Notes under the pieces: model-generated
The model's input: the letters and a program-made list of their open reading frames with translations, nothing else
Database searches by the model: none
Told to the model about the DNA's origin: nothing
Program-made: the position numbers and the translations under genes
Source of the DNA: Kiloniella majae
GTDB lineage: Bacteria; Pseudomonadota; Alphaproteobacteria; Kiloniellales; Kiloniellaceae
Reading direction: 5' to 3'
NCBI RefSeq assembly: GCF_002118315.1
Contig: NZ_MTSZ01000010.1
Span: 1-64,000 of the forward strand
DNA length: 64,000 bases
Part shown: piece after piece, positions 49,987 through 58,756 of the stretch
How the letters are laid out: each line of letters starts with the position of its first letter
How positions within the stretch are numbered: position 1 is the stretch's first letter

Positions 49987-50709
49987 TTAAGCAAAAACTC
50001 TTGCCCAGTTGAGATAACCGTTTAGCTCGGCCTGTTGGGCGATCTTCGACCAATCGTAATCCAAGGCGATGAGTTCTACAGACCAACGTCGTTGGGTTTT
50101 TGTTGCAATGGCATAGTGAGCCAGCGCGATACCATTTTCGGCCTCTTTGGGGTTATCTGCATCTGTATATCTCGGGCATCCAACGCTGCCGGGATTTATG
50201 ATTGTGCTTCCATTGGGCCCCATCGCGATGTGGGCTAAATGGCTATGGCCGCAAAGGTAAAGGCTGGCCCGATAATCTGGGCCTATGCGTCTGTGTACAT
50301 CTTTGCTACGGGCTAGTGCAAGACGACCATCAATCTTATCTTCGAGTAAGTATTTCGTATCGCTATCGGGGGTACCGTGAAACGCGAAGATATCTTCATC
50401 GAGATGAAGGCGAGAGGGAAGGTTGCCAAGCTTCTGTTTTTCAAAGCGGGACAGTTCTTCACAGGCAAAATTATAGCCGGGATTGATTTCTGTCGCGCTG
50501 CGCTCAGCAAGCCATCGATCATGGTTGCCGCGAACAGTCGGAACATCTAGTTCTTTGAGAAGGTCGTACGTTTCTTTTGGCCAAAAGGGGCCGGAAACGC
50601 AATCCCCTAGATTAAGGGTAAGGTCAGGCTTACGGCGTCTAATATCGCTAAGCACAGTTTCTAATGCCAGAAGGTTTCCATGGATATCTGATATAATCGC
50701 GATCTGCAT
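49987..50709 (-). CDS. YfcE-like metallophosphoesterase
   Basis: A calcineurin-fold phosphoesterase of 240 residues. Metal motifs are SDIHGN, NLGDCV, RGNHDRW, CGHSH and the late NPGSVGCPR. These are typical of the YfcE/MJ0936 phosphodiesterase group. The ATG at 50709 is preferred to an adjacent GTG at 50712. The substrate is unknown. Confidence 0.9.
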   Translation of the reverse strand: MQIAIISDIHGNLLALETVLSDIRRRKPDLTLNLGDCVSGPFWPKETYDLLKELDVPTVRGNHDRWLAERSATEINPGYNFACEELSRFEKQKLGNLPSRLHLDEDIFAFHGTPDSDTKYLLEDKIDGRLALARSKDVHRRIGPDYRASLYLCGHSHLAHIAMGPNGSTIINPGSVGCPRYTDADNPKEAENGIALAHYAIATKTQRRWSVELIALDYDWSKIAQQAELNGYLNWARVFA

Positions 50710-50857
50710 CACACCTAACCTTCCAACTATGACATTATCAACTTAAGAGGTTTTAAATTAAATCGTCATGGTTTCCATATTACAAGTATTGATTACTTTC
50801 TTTTCTAATTCTTCAACCTGTTTAATCATTGGGTTTTTGGGATATTACATTCAGGTT

Positions 50858-51508
50858 TTAATTATTTTCGGTTAATTGTTGATGTCCTATGTCCAGCATT
50901 TGTGCCAAGGTATCTGGACTTTGAGCGCCGGGAAGAATGTGCTGGCGGTTAACGATAAAACAGGGAACGCCCGTTAAACCGAGATTCCGCGCGTTCTGAT
51001 CTGTGTATAAAACATCTTCATGACCTTGGGCACTATCCAGATATTCTTCAGCTTTTTCCAAGCCAACTTCATTGGCGATACTTATAAGCACGTCTCGTTC
51101 ACCGATGTTCTTGCCTTCTAAAAAATAGCTTTCGAACAGCCGCTCCATAAGCTCATCCTGTTTCCCCTGTGTCGCTGCAAAAAGGGAAAGGCGGTGAGCT
51201 TCGACAGTGTTTGGTGTTTTTTGGATGTCATCAAACTTAAAGTCAATACCTTCAGCCTTTCCGGCTGCAGCGATCTGGCTGTAAAACTGCGTTGCATTGG
51301 CTCGACCACCGAATTTTGTATCCAGATAAGTTTGGCGGTCCATACCCTCTGAAGGCATATCCGGATTCAGCTGGAACGACAGCCAGCGAATTTTTACGTC
51401 AAAATCCGGACGTAATTCCTTGGCCTTTTGAAAGCGCTTATAGCCAATGTAACACCACGGGCAAATTGGGTCAGAATATACATCGATTTCAATAGGTGTT
51501 TTCGTCAT
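50858..51508 (-). CDS. DsbA family (FrnE-like) oxidoreductase
   Basis: A 216-residue thioredoxin-fold protein with the active site CPWC in SDPICPWCYIGYKRF and the large helical insertion typical of the FrnE/DSBA_FrnE group. The cis-Pro loop is TGVPCFIVN. There is no signal peptide, so it is probably cytoplasmic. FrnE proteins are linked to redox stress; the substrate is not known. Confidence 0.9.
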   Translation of the reverse strand: MTKTPIEIDVYSDPICPWCYIGYKRFQKAKELRPDFDVKIRWLSFQLNPDMPSEGMDRQTYLDTKFGGRANATQFYSQIAAAGKAEGIDFKFDDIQKTPNTVEAHRLSLFAATQGKQDELMERLFESYFLEGKNIGERDVLISIANEVGLEKAEEYLDSAQGHEDVLYTDQNARNLGLTGVPCFIVNRQHILPGAQSPDTLAQMLDIGHQQLTENN

Positions 51509-51641
51509 GGTGATATTGGCCTTGTTGGGTTGTCGCGTATTTAGAGAAGTCTCAGTCTGTTTCTGACTTTGTTGGAGTTGATCTATTTGTTATGAGTTAC
51601 CCAGATATAGGACCCCTGATTTGATAATTAAAGGACAAGCC

Positions 51642-52694
51642 ATGGATTTGGCGCTGGGCAATAGAATGAAAAATAAAGCATTAGCCCAATTTGTGAGTAA
51701 GATATTGGGGCGTCAAGGGCTTCGTATTGAAAAGATGTTCACAATGTCCGGAGGTGCTATTCAGGAAAATTGGAAAATGGACCTTCGATCTTCAGAGGGG
51801 GAGGGCCTTTCAATTGTCTTGAGGACAGATGCCAAGACTAAAATTCCGGGTAGCTTATCTAAAAATCAAGAATACAAGTTTTTATCTATGGCTTGGCAAG
51901 CCGGTGTAAAAATTGCAGAACCGCTTTGTCTTTGTGAAGATTTAAGCATTATAGGAAAACCTTTTATTCTTTTAGAATATCTGCCGGGTACAACTGATTT
52001 CGACAAAATACGCGAATTGAATATTGGTGAGAAACTAGGCTATGAGCTCGGGGTTGAGCTCGCAAAAATTCATACTATTAAGCCGCAATATACTCAAAAT
52101 ATTGAAAGCTTATCTTCCAAAGAGCTTACGTGCCAAAAGATAAAATCTTATAAGGTGTTTTTTGATGGTCGAGATCAAGTAAGCTTGCCTGCCGAATGGG
52201 CAATGCAGTGGTGTTTATCCCGGTTGCAAGGTATGACGACATCCGTTGTTACCCTGACGCATGGGGACTTTAGAACAGCGAATTATTTAGCAACGCCTAA
52301 TGGGTTGTCTGGTCTATTGGATTGGGAATTTTCGGGGTGGGGGGACCCTTACAGTGACCTTGGATGGTTTTGTGCAAAATGCTGGCGGTATGGAATGGAA
52401 GATACGCCAGCAGGGGGAGTGTCAACCAGAGCGAGTTTCTACAGAGGCTATGATTCTGTCTCGGGTAAAGAGGTCGACGAAGAGCGAGTGCTTTTCTGGG
52501 AGGTGATGTCTCTTCTAAGGTGGCTTGTTATCGCCATTCAACAGGGAGATCGAAATTTCATCGGAGGTGAAAAAGATTTGGAGCTGGGGCTTACCGGTCT
52601 TGTGCGTCCACTGGAAATTGAGCGAATGCTATTGGAATTAACATCACCATCAAGCTGGGCATCGTTTGAAGTGGTGGAGAGTACACGTGCGTAA
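51642..52694 (+). CDS. APH-fold phosphotransferase (ACAD10-like)
   Basis: A 350-residue kinase-fold protein of the aminoglycoside/choline phosphotransferase superfamily. The catalytic loop THGDFRTANYL and the metal motif LLDWEFSGWGDP are intact. Homologues often lie beside acyl-CoA dehydrogenases and are thought to phosphorylate hydroxyacyl-CoAs; no such gene is adjacent here. The ATG at 51642 has AAAGGA upstream and is preferred to the TTG at 51621. Its end overlaps the DUF6285 gene by 8 nt, a recurrent pairing. Confidence 0.85.
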   Translation: MDLALGNRMKNKALAQFVSKILGRQGLRIEKMFTMSGGAIQENWKMDLRSSEGEGLSIVLRTDAKTKIPGSLSKNQEYKFLSMAWQAGVKIAEPLCLCEDLSIIGKPFILLEYLPGTTDFDKIRELNIGEKLGYELGVELAKIHTIKPQYTQNIESLSSKELTCQKIKSYKVFFDGRDQVSLPAEWAMQWCLSRLQGMTTSVVTLTHGDFRTANYLATPNGLSGLLDWEFSGWGDPYSDLGWFCAKCWRYGMEDTPAGGVSTRASFYRGYDSVSGKEVDEERVLFWEVMSLLRWLVIAIQQGDRNFIGGEKDLELGLTGLVRPLEIERMLLELTSPSSWASFEVVESTRA

Positions 52695-53013
52695 ATATGC
52701 AGAGATATTATGTAAACAGGCGCAAGAACTGATAGCAACCCGTGAGCAAAATAATGAACCTATGTCAGACGATGACCTAAAGGCGATTAAACGTATAAAG
52801 TGGATTATGTCATCGCTTGTGGAAAAAGAAACTGAAGGCACGGTTCTTTACAAAGGTGACGTTGATCAGATCAAGGAAGATATCAGAAACCAGAAACTTG
52901 ATGCTGATGAAAAATTGTACCGTCAGTTGCTGGGCGAGAATAAAAGGTGTTTGGAAAGAATCAGTCCTGACAGTCTTGTGCGTTATGTTCCCCTGTTGGA
53001 AATTCCCGAATAA
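52687..53013 (+). CDS. DUF6285 family protein
   Basis: A 108-residue helical protein that commonly follows the ACAD10-like phosphotransferase. The GTG at 52687, with GGAG about 7 nt upstream, gives an 8-nt overlap with the kinase gene and so suggests translational coupling; a longer frame from 52666 lacks a ribosome site. No catalytic motif is visible. Function is unknown, inferred to work with the kinase. Confidence 0.8.
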   Translation: MRKYAEILCKQAQELIATREQNNEPMSDDDLKAIKRIKWIMSSLVEKETEGTVLYKGDVDQIKEDIRNQKLDADEKLYRQLLGENKRCLERISPDSLVRYVPLLEIPE

Positions 53014-53088
53014 GCACAAAAAATATAATTCTATAGTTTGTTGAAAATAAAGAGTTTTATTGGGTTGAAATCCTGTTTTGCATTATTT

Positions 53089-53148
53089 GTTCTCTTTTTG
53101 TTCTTGACGAAAAAAAGATGTTGATGCATAAATGTTCACATATTGTTC
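53089..53148 (+). promoter_or_regulatory. promoter bracketed by two perfect LexA boxes
   Basis: GTTC-N7-GTTC occurs at 53089-53103 and again at 53134-53148, both without mismatch to the alphaproteobacterial LexA consensus. Between them lies a promoter: CTTGAC/TTGACG (-35, 53104-53109) and an extended -10 TGCATAAAT (53125-53133). Box 1 abuts the -35 and box 2 covers the expected transcription start. The next gene is the 41-residue membrane protein at 53177. Confidence 0.85.
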
Positions 53149-53176
53149 TTATGATGTTTGAACTAAGGAGCCTGAT

Positions 53177-53302
53177 ATGCAAGACGAAACAAAAATGTTG
53201 GATTTTTTACTGAGCAGCTTGGTTGCGTTTGGTAGTTTTGGGTTTTTCCTGTTTGTGCTTTCTTATGGCTGGCTAACCGCTTTTCAGGTTATGGCCCAAT
53301 AA
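53177..53302 (+). CDS. SOS-controlled 41-residue membrane protein
   Basis: A short gene with AAGGAG 6 nt before its ATG. The product has a charged N-terminus (MQDETKM) and one hydrophobic segment (about residues 8-30, with Phe, Leu, Gly and Ser), ending LTAFQVMAQ. Two perfect LexA boxes bracket its promoter and a terminator follows at 53403. Size, topology and control resemble in concept Caulobacter SidA, a 29-residue SOS-induced division inhibitor. Sequence relationship to SidA is not claimed; the function is inferred from layout only. Confidence 0.75.
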   Translation: MQDETKMLDFLLSSLVAFGSFGFFLFVLSYGWLTAFQVMAQ

Positions 53303-53402
53303 ATTTACTAAATAGATTTACCAAATACACTTATATGACCGAATTATTTAAACAGCTCGGTATTTTAGATGAAAAATAATTGCGTGGTTATTTGAACAAG
53401 AG

Positions 53403-53440
53403 ACAAAGGCGCTAACATCTGTTTGCGCCTTTGTTCGGTT
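53403..53440 (+). terminator. terminator after the SOS small gene
   Basis: A 10-bp perfect stem (53403-53412 with 53425-53434) with a tail containing TTTT. It lies between the small gene and the converging XRE gene. Confidence 0.7.
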
Positions 53441-53475
53441 TTATGCTCTAGCTGGATAAAGTCGATTTATCTGGG

Positions 53476-53946
53476 TTAATCAGAAGAATCTGGTTGGTCT
53501 GAGGTCACTTTACCCAATGTCTTTGCCATTTCTAGCAATCGCTTACGAACAGTTGTTTCTTCAATTTTATAATAGGCCCTGACAAGCTCTAGTGTTTCGC
53601 GTCTGGCCATTGGGTCTTTTTGAAAGGGAAGCTCTTCGCCTTCTTCTGCCATGCCTCTGATTTGTCCCGGGGAACGGTGGGAAACTTCATCAGTCATTTC
53701 GTCAAAGAAGTAGCCAATATCAATATCCAGTACGCGAGCCAAATCATAGAGGCGGCTTGCGCCAATGCGATTGGTTCCACGTTCGTACTTTTGTACCTGT
53801 TGGAATGTCAGGCCGAGAGCTTCGCCGAGCTTTTCCTGACTTAAGCCAAGCAGGGTGCGCCGTAGCCTTAATCTTTGACCAACGTGAACATCAACTGCGT
53901 TCGGGACGCCCGTAATTCTTTTTGGAAGTGGTTTTTTATTTCTCAT
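53476..53946 (-). CDS. XRE family transcriptional regulator
   Basis: A 156-residue Cro/C1-type regulator common in alphaproteobacteria. The HTH spans about residues 20-75 (VGQRLRLRRTLLGLSQEKLGEALG and the recognition part FQQVQKYERGTNRIG). A helical tail with no metal or enzyme motif follows. The start at 53946 matches homologues; upstream in-frame starts at 53982 and 54000 exist. The target is unknown; proteins of this type often regulate themselves. Confidence 0.9.
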   Translation of the reverse strand: MRNKKPLPKRITGVPNAVDVHVGQRLRLRRTLLGLSQEKLGEALGLTFQQVQKYERGTNRIGASRLYDLARVLDIDIGYFFDEMTDEVSHRSPGQIRGMAEEGEELPFQKDPMARRETLELVRAYYKIEETTVRKRLLEMAKTLGKVTSDQPDSSD

Positions 53947-54028
53947 GCTTAACCTTGATGGTTGCGATGGTATTTCTACCATACCGCTCTCTACACACAA
54001 AGTACTCGCCTGTGAATACCAACCAATA

Positions 54029-54123
54029 AGCTATTATTTTACAATAAAATTCGGCATTTTTTCAATAGCTATTTAGTTTCTTAGAAGACGATAACTAAAT
54101 AATGCTCATGAATAAGTCTTCTA
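54029..54123. promoter_or_regulatory. dyads upstream of the XRE gene
   Basis: TAGAAGAC (54082-54089) and GTCTTCTA (54116-54123) form an 8-bp inverted repeat, and AGCTATT at 54029-54035 recurs inverted and directly at 54064-54073. The 250-bp AT-rich gap before the XRE start holds no gene. These may be regulator-binding sites. Confidence 0.3.
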
Positions 54124-54250
54124 TTAATATCTTTATCTCATCTGGTTTAATAAATTACTAATCAACATTTTTTGATAGAGGGAATTATTTCCTAATTTGA
54201 AATTTATATTTTATTCAAGAGTTTTAACTGATCCTCGTATTGAAAATTTC

Positions 54251-54487
54251 TTATTCTGATGAGGAAGCTTCCAGATGCTGTGCGGCCTCGCCCAATAAGC
54301 GGCCTTCGAGCGATAATTCTAAAAACCTGATATAGTCATCTTTCTTTGATACTTTTTCGCGTGCAACAGGGATGACATCTAAAGGGTCCTGAGCATCTAA
54401 CTGATATTCTTGTATCAGAGTAATTAATTCCTGGCTTAATGTCTCAAGGCGTTTTTGAATTTCAGGTATATTTGTTGGTTTTGTCAT
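54251..54487 (-). CDS. small hypothetical helical protein
   Basis: A 78-residue, mostly helical, hydrophilic protein: an N-terminal coiled-coil-like helix (IQKRLETLSQELITLIQEY), a DPLDVIP turn, then a second helix and a Ser/Glu tail. No family is recognised and the ribosome site is weak. It is kept because composition and length look like a real protein. Confidence 0.55.
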   Translation of the reverse strand: MTKPTNIPEIQKRLETLSQELITLIQEYQLDAQDPLDVIPVAREKVSKKDDYIRFLELSLEGRLLGEAAQHLEASSSE

Positions 54488-54804
54488 CAGGCTGCTTTCA
54501 AATGTTTTGTCATCAGATCACAGGATTAATCATAAGTGAGAGGAGCGTCGCAACAATTTTCTGAGGGATAGACAAAGTTTATCATTTATAATGTGAGACA
54601 AAGCCCAGATTTCCTTCAGGAAAGGTTGTTTCCTCGCAATGTGTTTGTGCACTGATTATAACGCCTGACTTGTTATTCTATTAATAATTTAAAACATGAC
54701 CCAAAGCTTGTTTTTAGGGTGCAATGCCTTTAAAAAATGGTCACTATAAAAAATACAATGCGCAGAGTTTCTAAAGCATACAACAAGTACAGGTAGGGGA
54801 TAAT
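54488..54804. other. 317-bp intergenic region before the antiporter gene
   Basis: AT-rich leader or promoter region. A small TTTCCT/AGGAAA hairpin near 54610-54625 is visible and AGGTAGGGG precedes the antiporter start. No riboswitch or small gene could be recognised. Confidence 0.4.
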
Positions 54805-56259
54805 ATGGAATTTAAACCTTGGTTCAGTAAAGTTGCTGCGTTTGGCTTTTTCATGGTGCTTATGGGTTTGTTTCCAACTGTTTCAAGTGCTGCAGGTGCC
54901 GGGGCGCCCCATTTGGAAGGGCAGGATCTTGGTTTGATCTGGGTTATTCCTTTTGCCTGCATGCTTCTTTCTATTGCGGTTTTTCCACTTGTTGCACCAC
55001 ATTTTTGGCATAAGAATTTTGGTAAGATTTCCGGTTTCTGGGCGGTCAGTTTTTTGATCCCCTTTACCATTTTCTTTGGATATGAGTTGGCTCTTTATGA
55101 AACTCTTCACGTCGGATTATTGGAATATTTCCCTTTTATCATTCTGCTTTTCAGTTTGTTTACTGTCGCTGGTGGTGTTCGGGTCCGTGGGAAGTTAACG
55201 GGCACACCGGTTTTAAATACGACGATCCTGCTTATCGGCACGGCTTTGGCGAGCTTTATGGGAACTACGGGGGCGGCGATGTTGCTGATCCGTCCTTTAA
55301 TTCGGGCAATGGAACACCGAAAGCACAAGACACACACCGTTGTGTTCTTTATTTTCCTTGTGGCAAATATTGGCGGTTCGCTGACGCCTCTTGGGGATCC
55401 TCCACTCTTTTTAGGCTTTTTAAAAGGCGTAGACTTCTTCTGGCCGGCAGTTCACATGTTCTTGCCAATGCTGTTCCTGTCTATCGTTCTTCTGTTGGTG
55501 TATTTCGCACTGGATAGCTTCTTGTATAACAAGGAAGGCCCGATCGCCGCACCTGAGCCTGTTGAGCCCACTGATGATGTTTCTTTTGCGCTGGATGGCA
55601 AAATCAATCTCTTGTTATTGGTTGGTGTCGTTGCGGCAGTTCTGATGTCTGGTATTTGGAAGCCGGGTATTTCTTTTGATATTTACTACGTACATGTTGA
55701 ATTACAGAATATTGTTCGTGATGTAATACTCCTACTTCTTGCTTATCTGTCCCTGAGGCTTACGAACGATCAAAGCCGGAAAGATAACGGCTTTAACTGG
55801 TTCCCTATTTTGGAAGTGGGTAAACTTTTTATCGGCATTTTCATCACCATTATTCCGGCAATTGCGATCCTGAAAGCTGGCACGTCAGGGGCTTTGGGCG
55901 TTATTGTTGAATCCGTGAGTACACCAACGGGTGAACCTGTTAACTACATGTACTTCTGGGCTACAGGTATTCTTTCAAGTTTTCTGGATAATGCGCCTAC
56001 CTATCTCGTCTTTTTTAATACGACGGGAAGCGATGTTGCGACCCTTACAGGGGAACTTTCAAATACATTGTTGGCGATTTCAGCGGGCGCAGTCTTTATG
56101 GGGGCCAATACCTATGTTGGTAATGCACCTAACTTTATGGTTCGTTCGATTGCAGAGGAAAGTGGCGTCCCAATGCCAAGCTTCTTTGGCTATATGTTAT
56201 GGTCGGGGGCTATCCTTATCCCGTGTTTTGTTCTGCTGACCTTTATGTTCTTTATCTAG
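54805..56259 (+). CDS. nhaD: NhaD-type sodium:proton antiporter
   Basis: A 484-residue polytopic protein of the ion transporter superfamily. After an N-terminal hydrophobic, signal-like segment there are about 12 helices. NhaD-like motifs are SLTPLGDPPLFLGFLKGVDFFW (about residue 192) and SSFLDNAPTYLVFFN (about 391), the two half-site loops of the IT fold. It probably exports Na+ or Li+ in exchange for protons, as expected for salt or marine life. Monocistronic with a strong terminator. Confidence 0.88.
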   Translation: MEFKPWFSKVAAFGFFMVLMGLFPTVSSAAGAGAPHLEGQDLGLIWVIPFACMLLSIAVFPLVAPHFWHKNFGKISGFWAVSFLIPFTIFFGYELALYETLHVGLLEYFPFIILLFSLFTVAGGVRVRGKLTGTPVLNTTILLIGTALASFMGTTGAAMLLIRPLIRAMEHRKHKTHTVVFFIFLVANIGGSLTPLGDPPLFLGFLKGVDFFWPAVHMFLPMLFLSIVLLLVYFALDSFLYNKEGPIAAPEPVEPTDDVSFALDGKINLLLLVGVVAAVLMSGIWKPGISFDIYYVHVELQNIVRDVILLLLAYLSLRLTNDQSRKDNGFNWFPILEVGKLFIGIFITIIPAIAILKAGTSGALGVIVESVSTPTGEPVNYMYFWATGILSSFLDNAPTYLVFFNTTGSDVATLTGELSNTLLAISAGAVFMGANTYVGNAPNFMVRSIAEESGVPMPSFFGYMLWSGAILIPCFVLLTFMFFI

Positions 56260-56281
56260 CGGAAAATAATGCTTGATTTTG

Positions 56282-56311
56282 AAAAAGCGCTCCTCTGTAG
56301 GAGCGCTTTTT
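56282..56311. terminator. nhaD terminator
   Basis: A 13-bp perfect stem (56282-56294 with 56299-56311) around a 4-nt loop, with five A on one side and five T on the other. Confidence 0.95.
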
Positions 56312-56440
56312 ACGTTTATCGTACCTATAGATAAATAGTACCTTTTATCGAAACTATCTTTTTAATAAAATAGTCTATCACCTTCTTTACACATGCTTAT
56401 TCTGAGTAAAAGAGCTTCGTCATAGAAAGATAAATCGGAC

Positions 56441-56767
56441 ATGTCGCAGATCAGCGCAATTAATTGTATTGAGGTACCGGATGGGTACGAAGAAATAGCA
56501 ATTGAGATACGTGAACAGTATGTAAATTACTTTGAAAAGCAGCCTGGGTTTATTTCTTCGACCTTTTATCGGGCGTCAGTGCAAAATGATAAGATTAATT
56601 ATATCAATATTGTCGTTTGGGAAAATAAAGAGGCATACGATGCCGTGGTCAACAAGGGGTATGAAAACGCCGATGGTCTAAACTCAGATGGAATGAAAGT
56701 TTTAGGAAAAGGGTTTCCCGAGCCCATTAAAGTACATCCGGGTGTTTTTGAAATAATTAGCAGATAA
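56441..56767 (+). CDS. antibiotic biosynthesis monooxygenase (ABM) domain protein
   Basis: A 108-residue ferredoxin-like-fold protein of the ABM/dimeric alpha-beta barrel type: an IREQYVNYFEKQPGFISSTFYRA helix-strand pair and the YINIVVWENKEAYDAVV segment. Members are small oxygenases or heme/quinol-handling proteins; the substrate here is unknown. The next gene follows after 52 bp. Confidence 0.8.
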   Translation: MSQISAINCIEVPDGYEEIAIEIREQYVNYFEKQPGFISSTFYRASVQNDKINYINIVVWENKEAYDAVVNKGYENADGLNSDGMKVLGKGFPEPIKVHPGVFEIISR

Positions 56768-56819
56768 GAGAATCGTTCTTCTTTTACTGTTCGTACTTTT
56801 CTTTTGGTGGAGATACCCC

Positions 56820-57869
56820 TTGCGGCAAATTTCTTTGGTTATATTTACCTACGTATCTGTGTTTTCAATCTTATTGTCCTTTTCGGTAAAGGCTGATGAA
56901 ATAGTGGTTGGTGTTAGGTCGTTATCTGTAGAATCCCCTGAACGGTCCGCCCCATTAAATGTGATGATTTGGTATCCTGCAGGAGTTGGTGGGCAAACAA
57001 CAACAGTTGGGCAAAATGCCGTATTTGAGGGCACTGTTGCTCAAAAAAATGTCTCTGTTGCCACGGGTAAATTTCCAACAGTTTTGCTTTCTCATGGCGG
57101 AATGAGATCAGCGTCGAACCAGAGTGCATGGCTTGCATCCCAACTTGTCACACGTGGGTTTATGGTGGTCGATGTTAAAGCGCCGCCACTTGGATATGAT
57201 GATGCTATCCTTGCAAATGTAGAGTTGTGGAAGCGGCCTGCCGATATTTCTGCAACGCTGACCGCGCTTGAAAACAAACCAGAATGGGCGACACATATTG
57301 ATCGTCAAAGAATAGGTGCTGTTGGGTTTTTTCTGGGCGGAACCTCTGTTTTATCACTTGTTGGGGGCAGTATAGAAAAAGAAAAATTTGTTCGTTCGTG
57401 TGATGAAATTGATAAGGGAATGGATTGTGCTTGGTTTGAGAAATTCGATGTAGATTTACGGAAAATTGATTTAACCGGATTAGATCAAAAACACAGGGAT
57501 ACACGTATTAAAGGGGCTGTTGTTATTGACCCTGAGCTAACAGAGAGTCTTTCTGATCAAAGCTTGAGTAATGTAAGTGTTCCTATTCGCGTTATAAATT
57601 TGGGAACTACAGAAACGATTTCAAAGGCGCTTGATGCATCAAACCTTGCGAGAAAAATACCAACCTCAAGTTATTCGCAGATAGAAAATGCCAGCCAGTA
57701 CAGTGCGTTCAGTATTTGTAAGCCAAAGGGTGCATTCATTCTAAAAGAAGAAGGTGCAGGGGATGAAATTTGTGTGTCTGACACTAAGATCGCACGTGAA
57801 AAGATACACAATCAAATGGTCAATTTGATTGTGGAAGCACTAAATCAATATTTGAAAAAATCGCCTTAG
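56820..57869 (+). CDS. exported alpha/beta hydrolase-fold protein lacking catalytic residues
   Basis: A 349-residue protein of the predicted dienelactone hydrolase / PAF-acetylhydrolase-like group, with a signal peptide (about residues 1-25, ending VKADE). The oxyanion region VLLSHGG is present, but the nucleophile elbow reads VGFFLGG, placing Phe171 where the family has Ser. The usual catalytic His region (GHF) reads ASQYSAF, with Gln293. It is therefore probably not a hydrolase of the usual type. The start is TTG with GGTGGAG 8 nt upstream. Confidence 0.8.
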   Translation: MRQISLVIFTYVSVFSILLSFSVKADEIVVGVRSLSVESPERSAPLNVMIWYPAGVGGQTTTVGQNAVFEGTVAQKNVSVATGKFPTVLLSHGGMRSASNQSAWLASQLVTRGFMVVDVKAPPLGYDDAILANVELWKRPADISATLTALENKPEWATHIDRQRIGAVGFFLGGTSVLSLVGGSIEKEKFVRSCDEIDKGMDCAWFEKFDVDLRKIDLTGLDQKHRDTRIKGAVVIDPELTESLSDQSLSNVSVPIRVINLGTTETISKALDASNLARKIPTSSYSQIENASQYSAFSICKPKGAFILKEEGAGDEICVSDTKIAREKIHNQMVNLIVEALNQYLKKSP

Positions 57870-57925
57870 TCTCATTTAGCTCAAGCGAATTTGCTTCTGA
57901 CGGTGTAAATCTGTTTTTACTCTGT

Positions 57926-58756
57926 TTAGTGAGACATGATAACCGGGATTGTTGCTTCCTTTACCAGATGCTTTGTGACGCCACCAAGGAACATTTCTCT
58001 CAGACGGCTATGGCCATAGGCACCGCAGACGATAACGTCACAAGACTGTGCCGTTGCGGCATCCTGGATGGTTTGCCCGATTGAGTTTTCAGTTTGGGCA
58101 ATTTTAACGGTTTCTGCTTCGATGTTATGTCGCTTGAGGTAATTTCGTACTTCACTCAGCGAAAGGGCATCTTCTGTCTCTGGCTGAATTGTCAAAAGGA
58201 AAACCTTCTCGGCTTTTTTCAGGGTGCTCAGGTTATCACGCACCGCACGCAAAGCTTCGCGGGTTCCTTTCCAGGCAACCATCATGCGCTTGCCCACATC
58301 TTTTGAGGCATCAAACCCCCGGGGGATCATAAGACAGGGTAGACCGCTGAGAAGGGTGATTTCTTCAACAAGGCGTGTTCTAAAACGGTCTTCAAAGTGC
58401 TCAAAGGTTGGCTGGCTGACGATAATGATATCGGCGGCATGAGCATGCTCGGCCAGAAGGCTGATGTGATCACCTTCTTCGACAATCCAGTTGTGAGAGA
58501 TATTTTCGCGATGGCAAATATCTTTAAACTCTTTTTCGAGTTCGTCAGCTCTGTTCTCTGCTGATTTTGTTGCATCCAGAAGATATTGTACCGATGCCCC
58601 GCGACCGTAAACTTCGACAGGCATTCCGATTGGTGTTGTGATGAACAAGGCCGAGATATGAGCATCATTTTGCTCGGCAAGGCGCAGAGCGACATCCAGG
58701 CGGGTCTTGTGTTCATCATCATTGGCTAGGTGAACAAGGATGCTCTTGTGGCTCAT
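57926..58756 (-). CDS. universal stress protein (tandem UspA)
   Basis: A 276-residue protein with two UspA units. The second unit keeps the ATP-binding motif GAYGHSRLREMFLGGVTKHLV; the first lacks a clear version of it. The ATG at 58756 has GGGAG 8 nt upstream and is preferred to 58771. Tandem Usps are stress-induced proteins of poorly defined activity. Confidence 0.92.
   Translation of the reverse strand: MSHKSILVHLANDDEHKTRLDVALRLAEQNDAHISALFITTPIGMPVEVYGRGASVQYLLDATKSAENRADELEKEFKDICHRENISHNWIVEEGDHISLLAEHAHAADIIIVSQPTFEHFEDRFRTRLVEEITLLSGLPCLMIPRGFDASKDVGKRMMVAWKGTREALRAVRDNLSTLKKAEKVFLLTIQPETEDALSLSEVRNYLKRHNIEAETVKIAQTENSIGQTIQDAATAQSCDVIVCGAYGHSRLREMFLGGVTKHLVKEATIPVIMSH

Noticed and set aside
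53335-53379. 14-codon frame after the SOS small gene
   Set aside because: No ribosome site and too short to support; not called.
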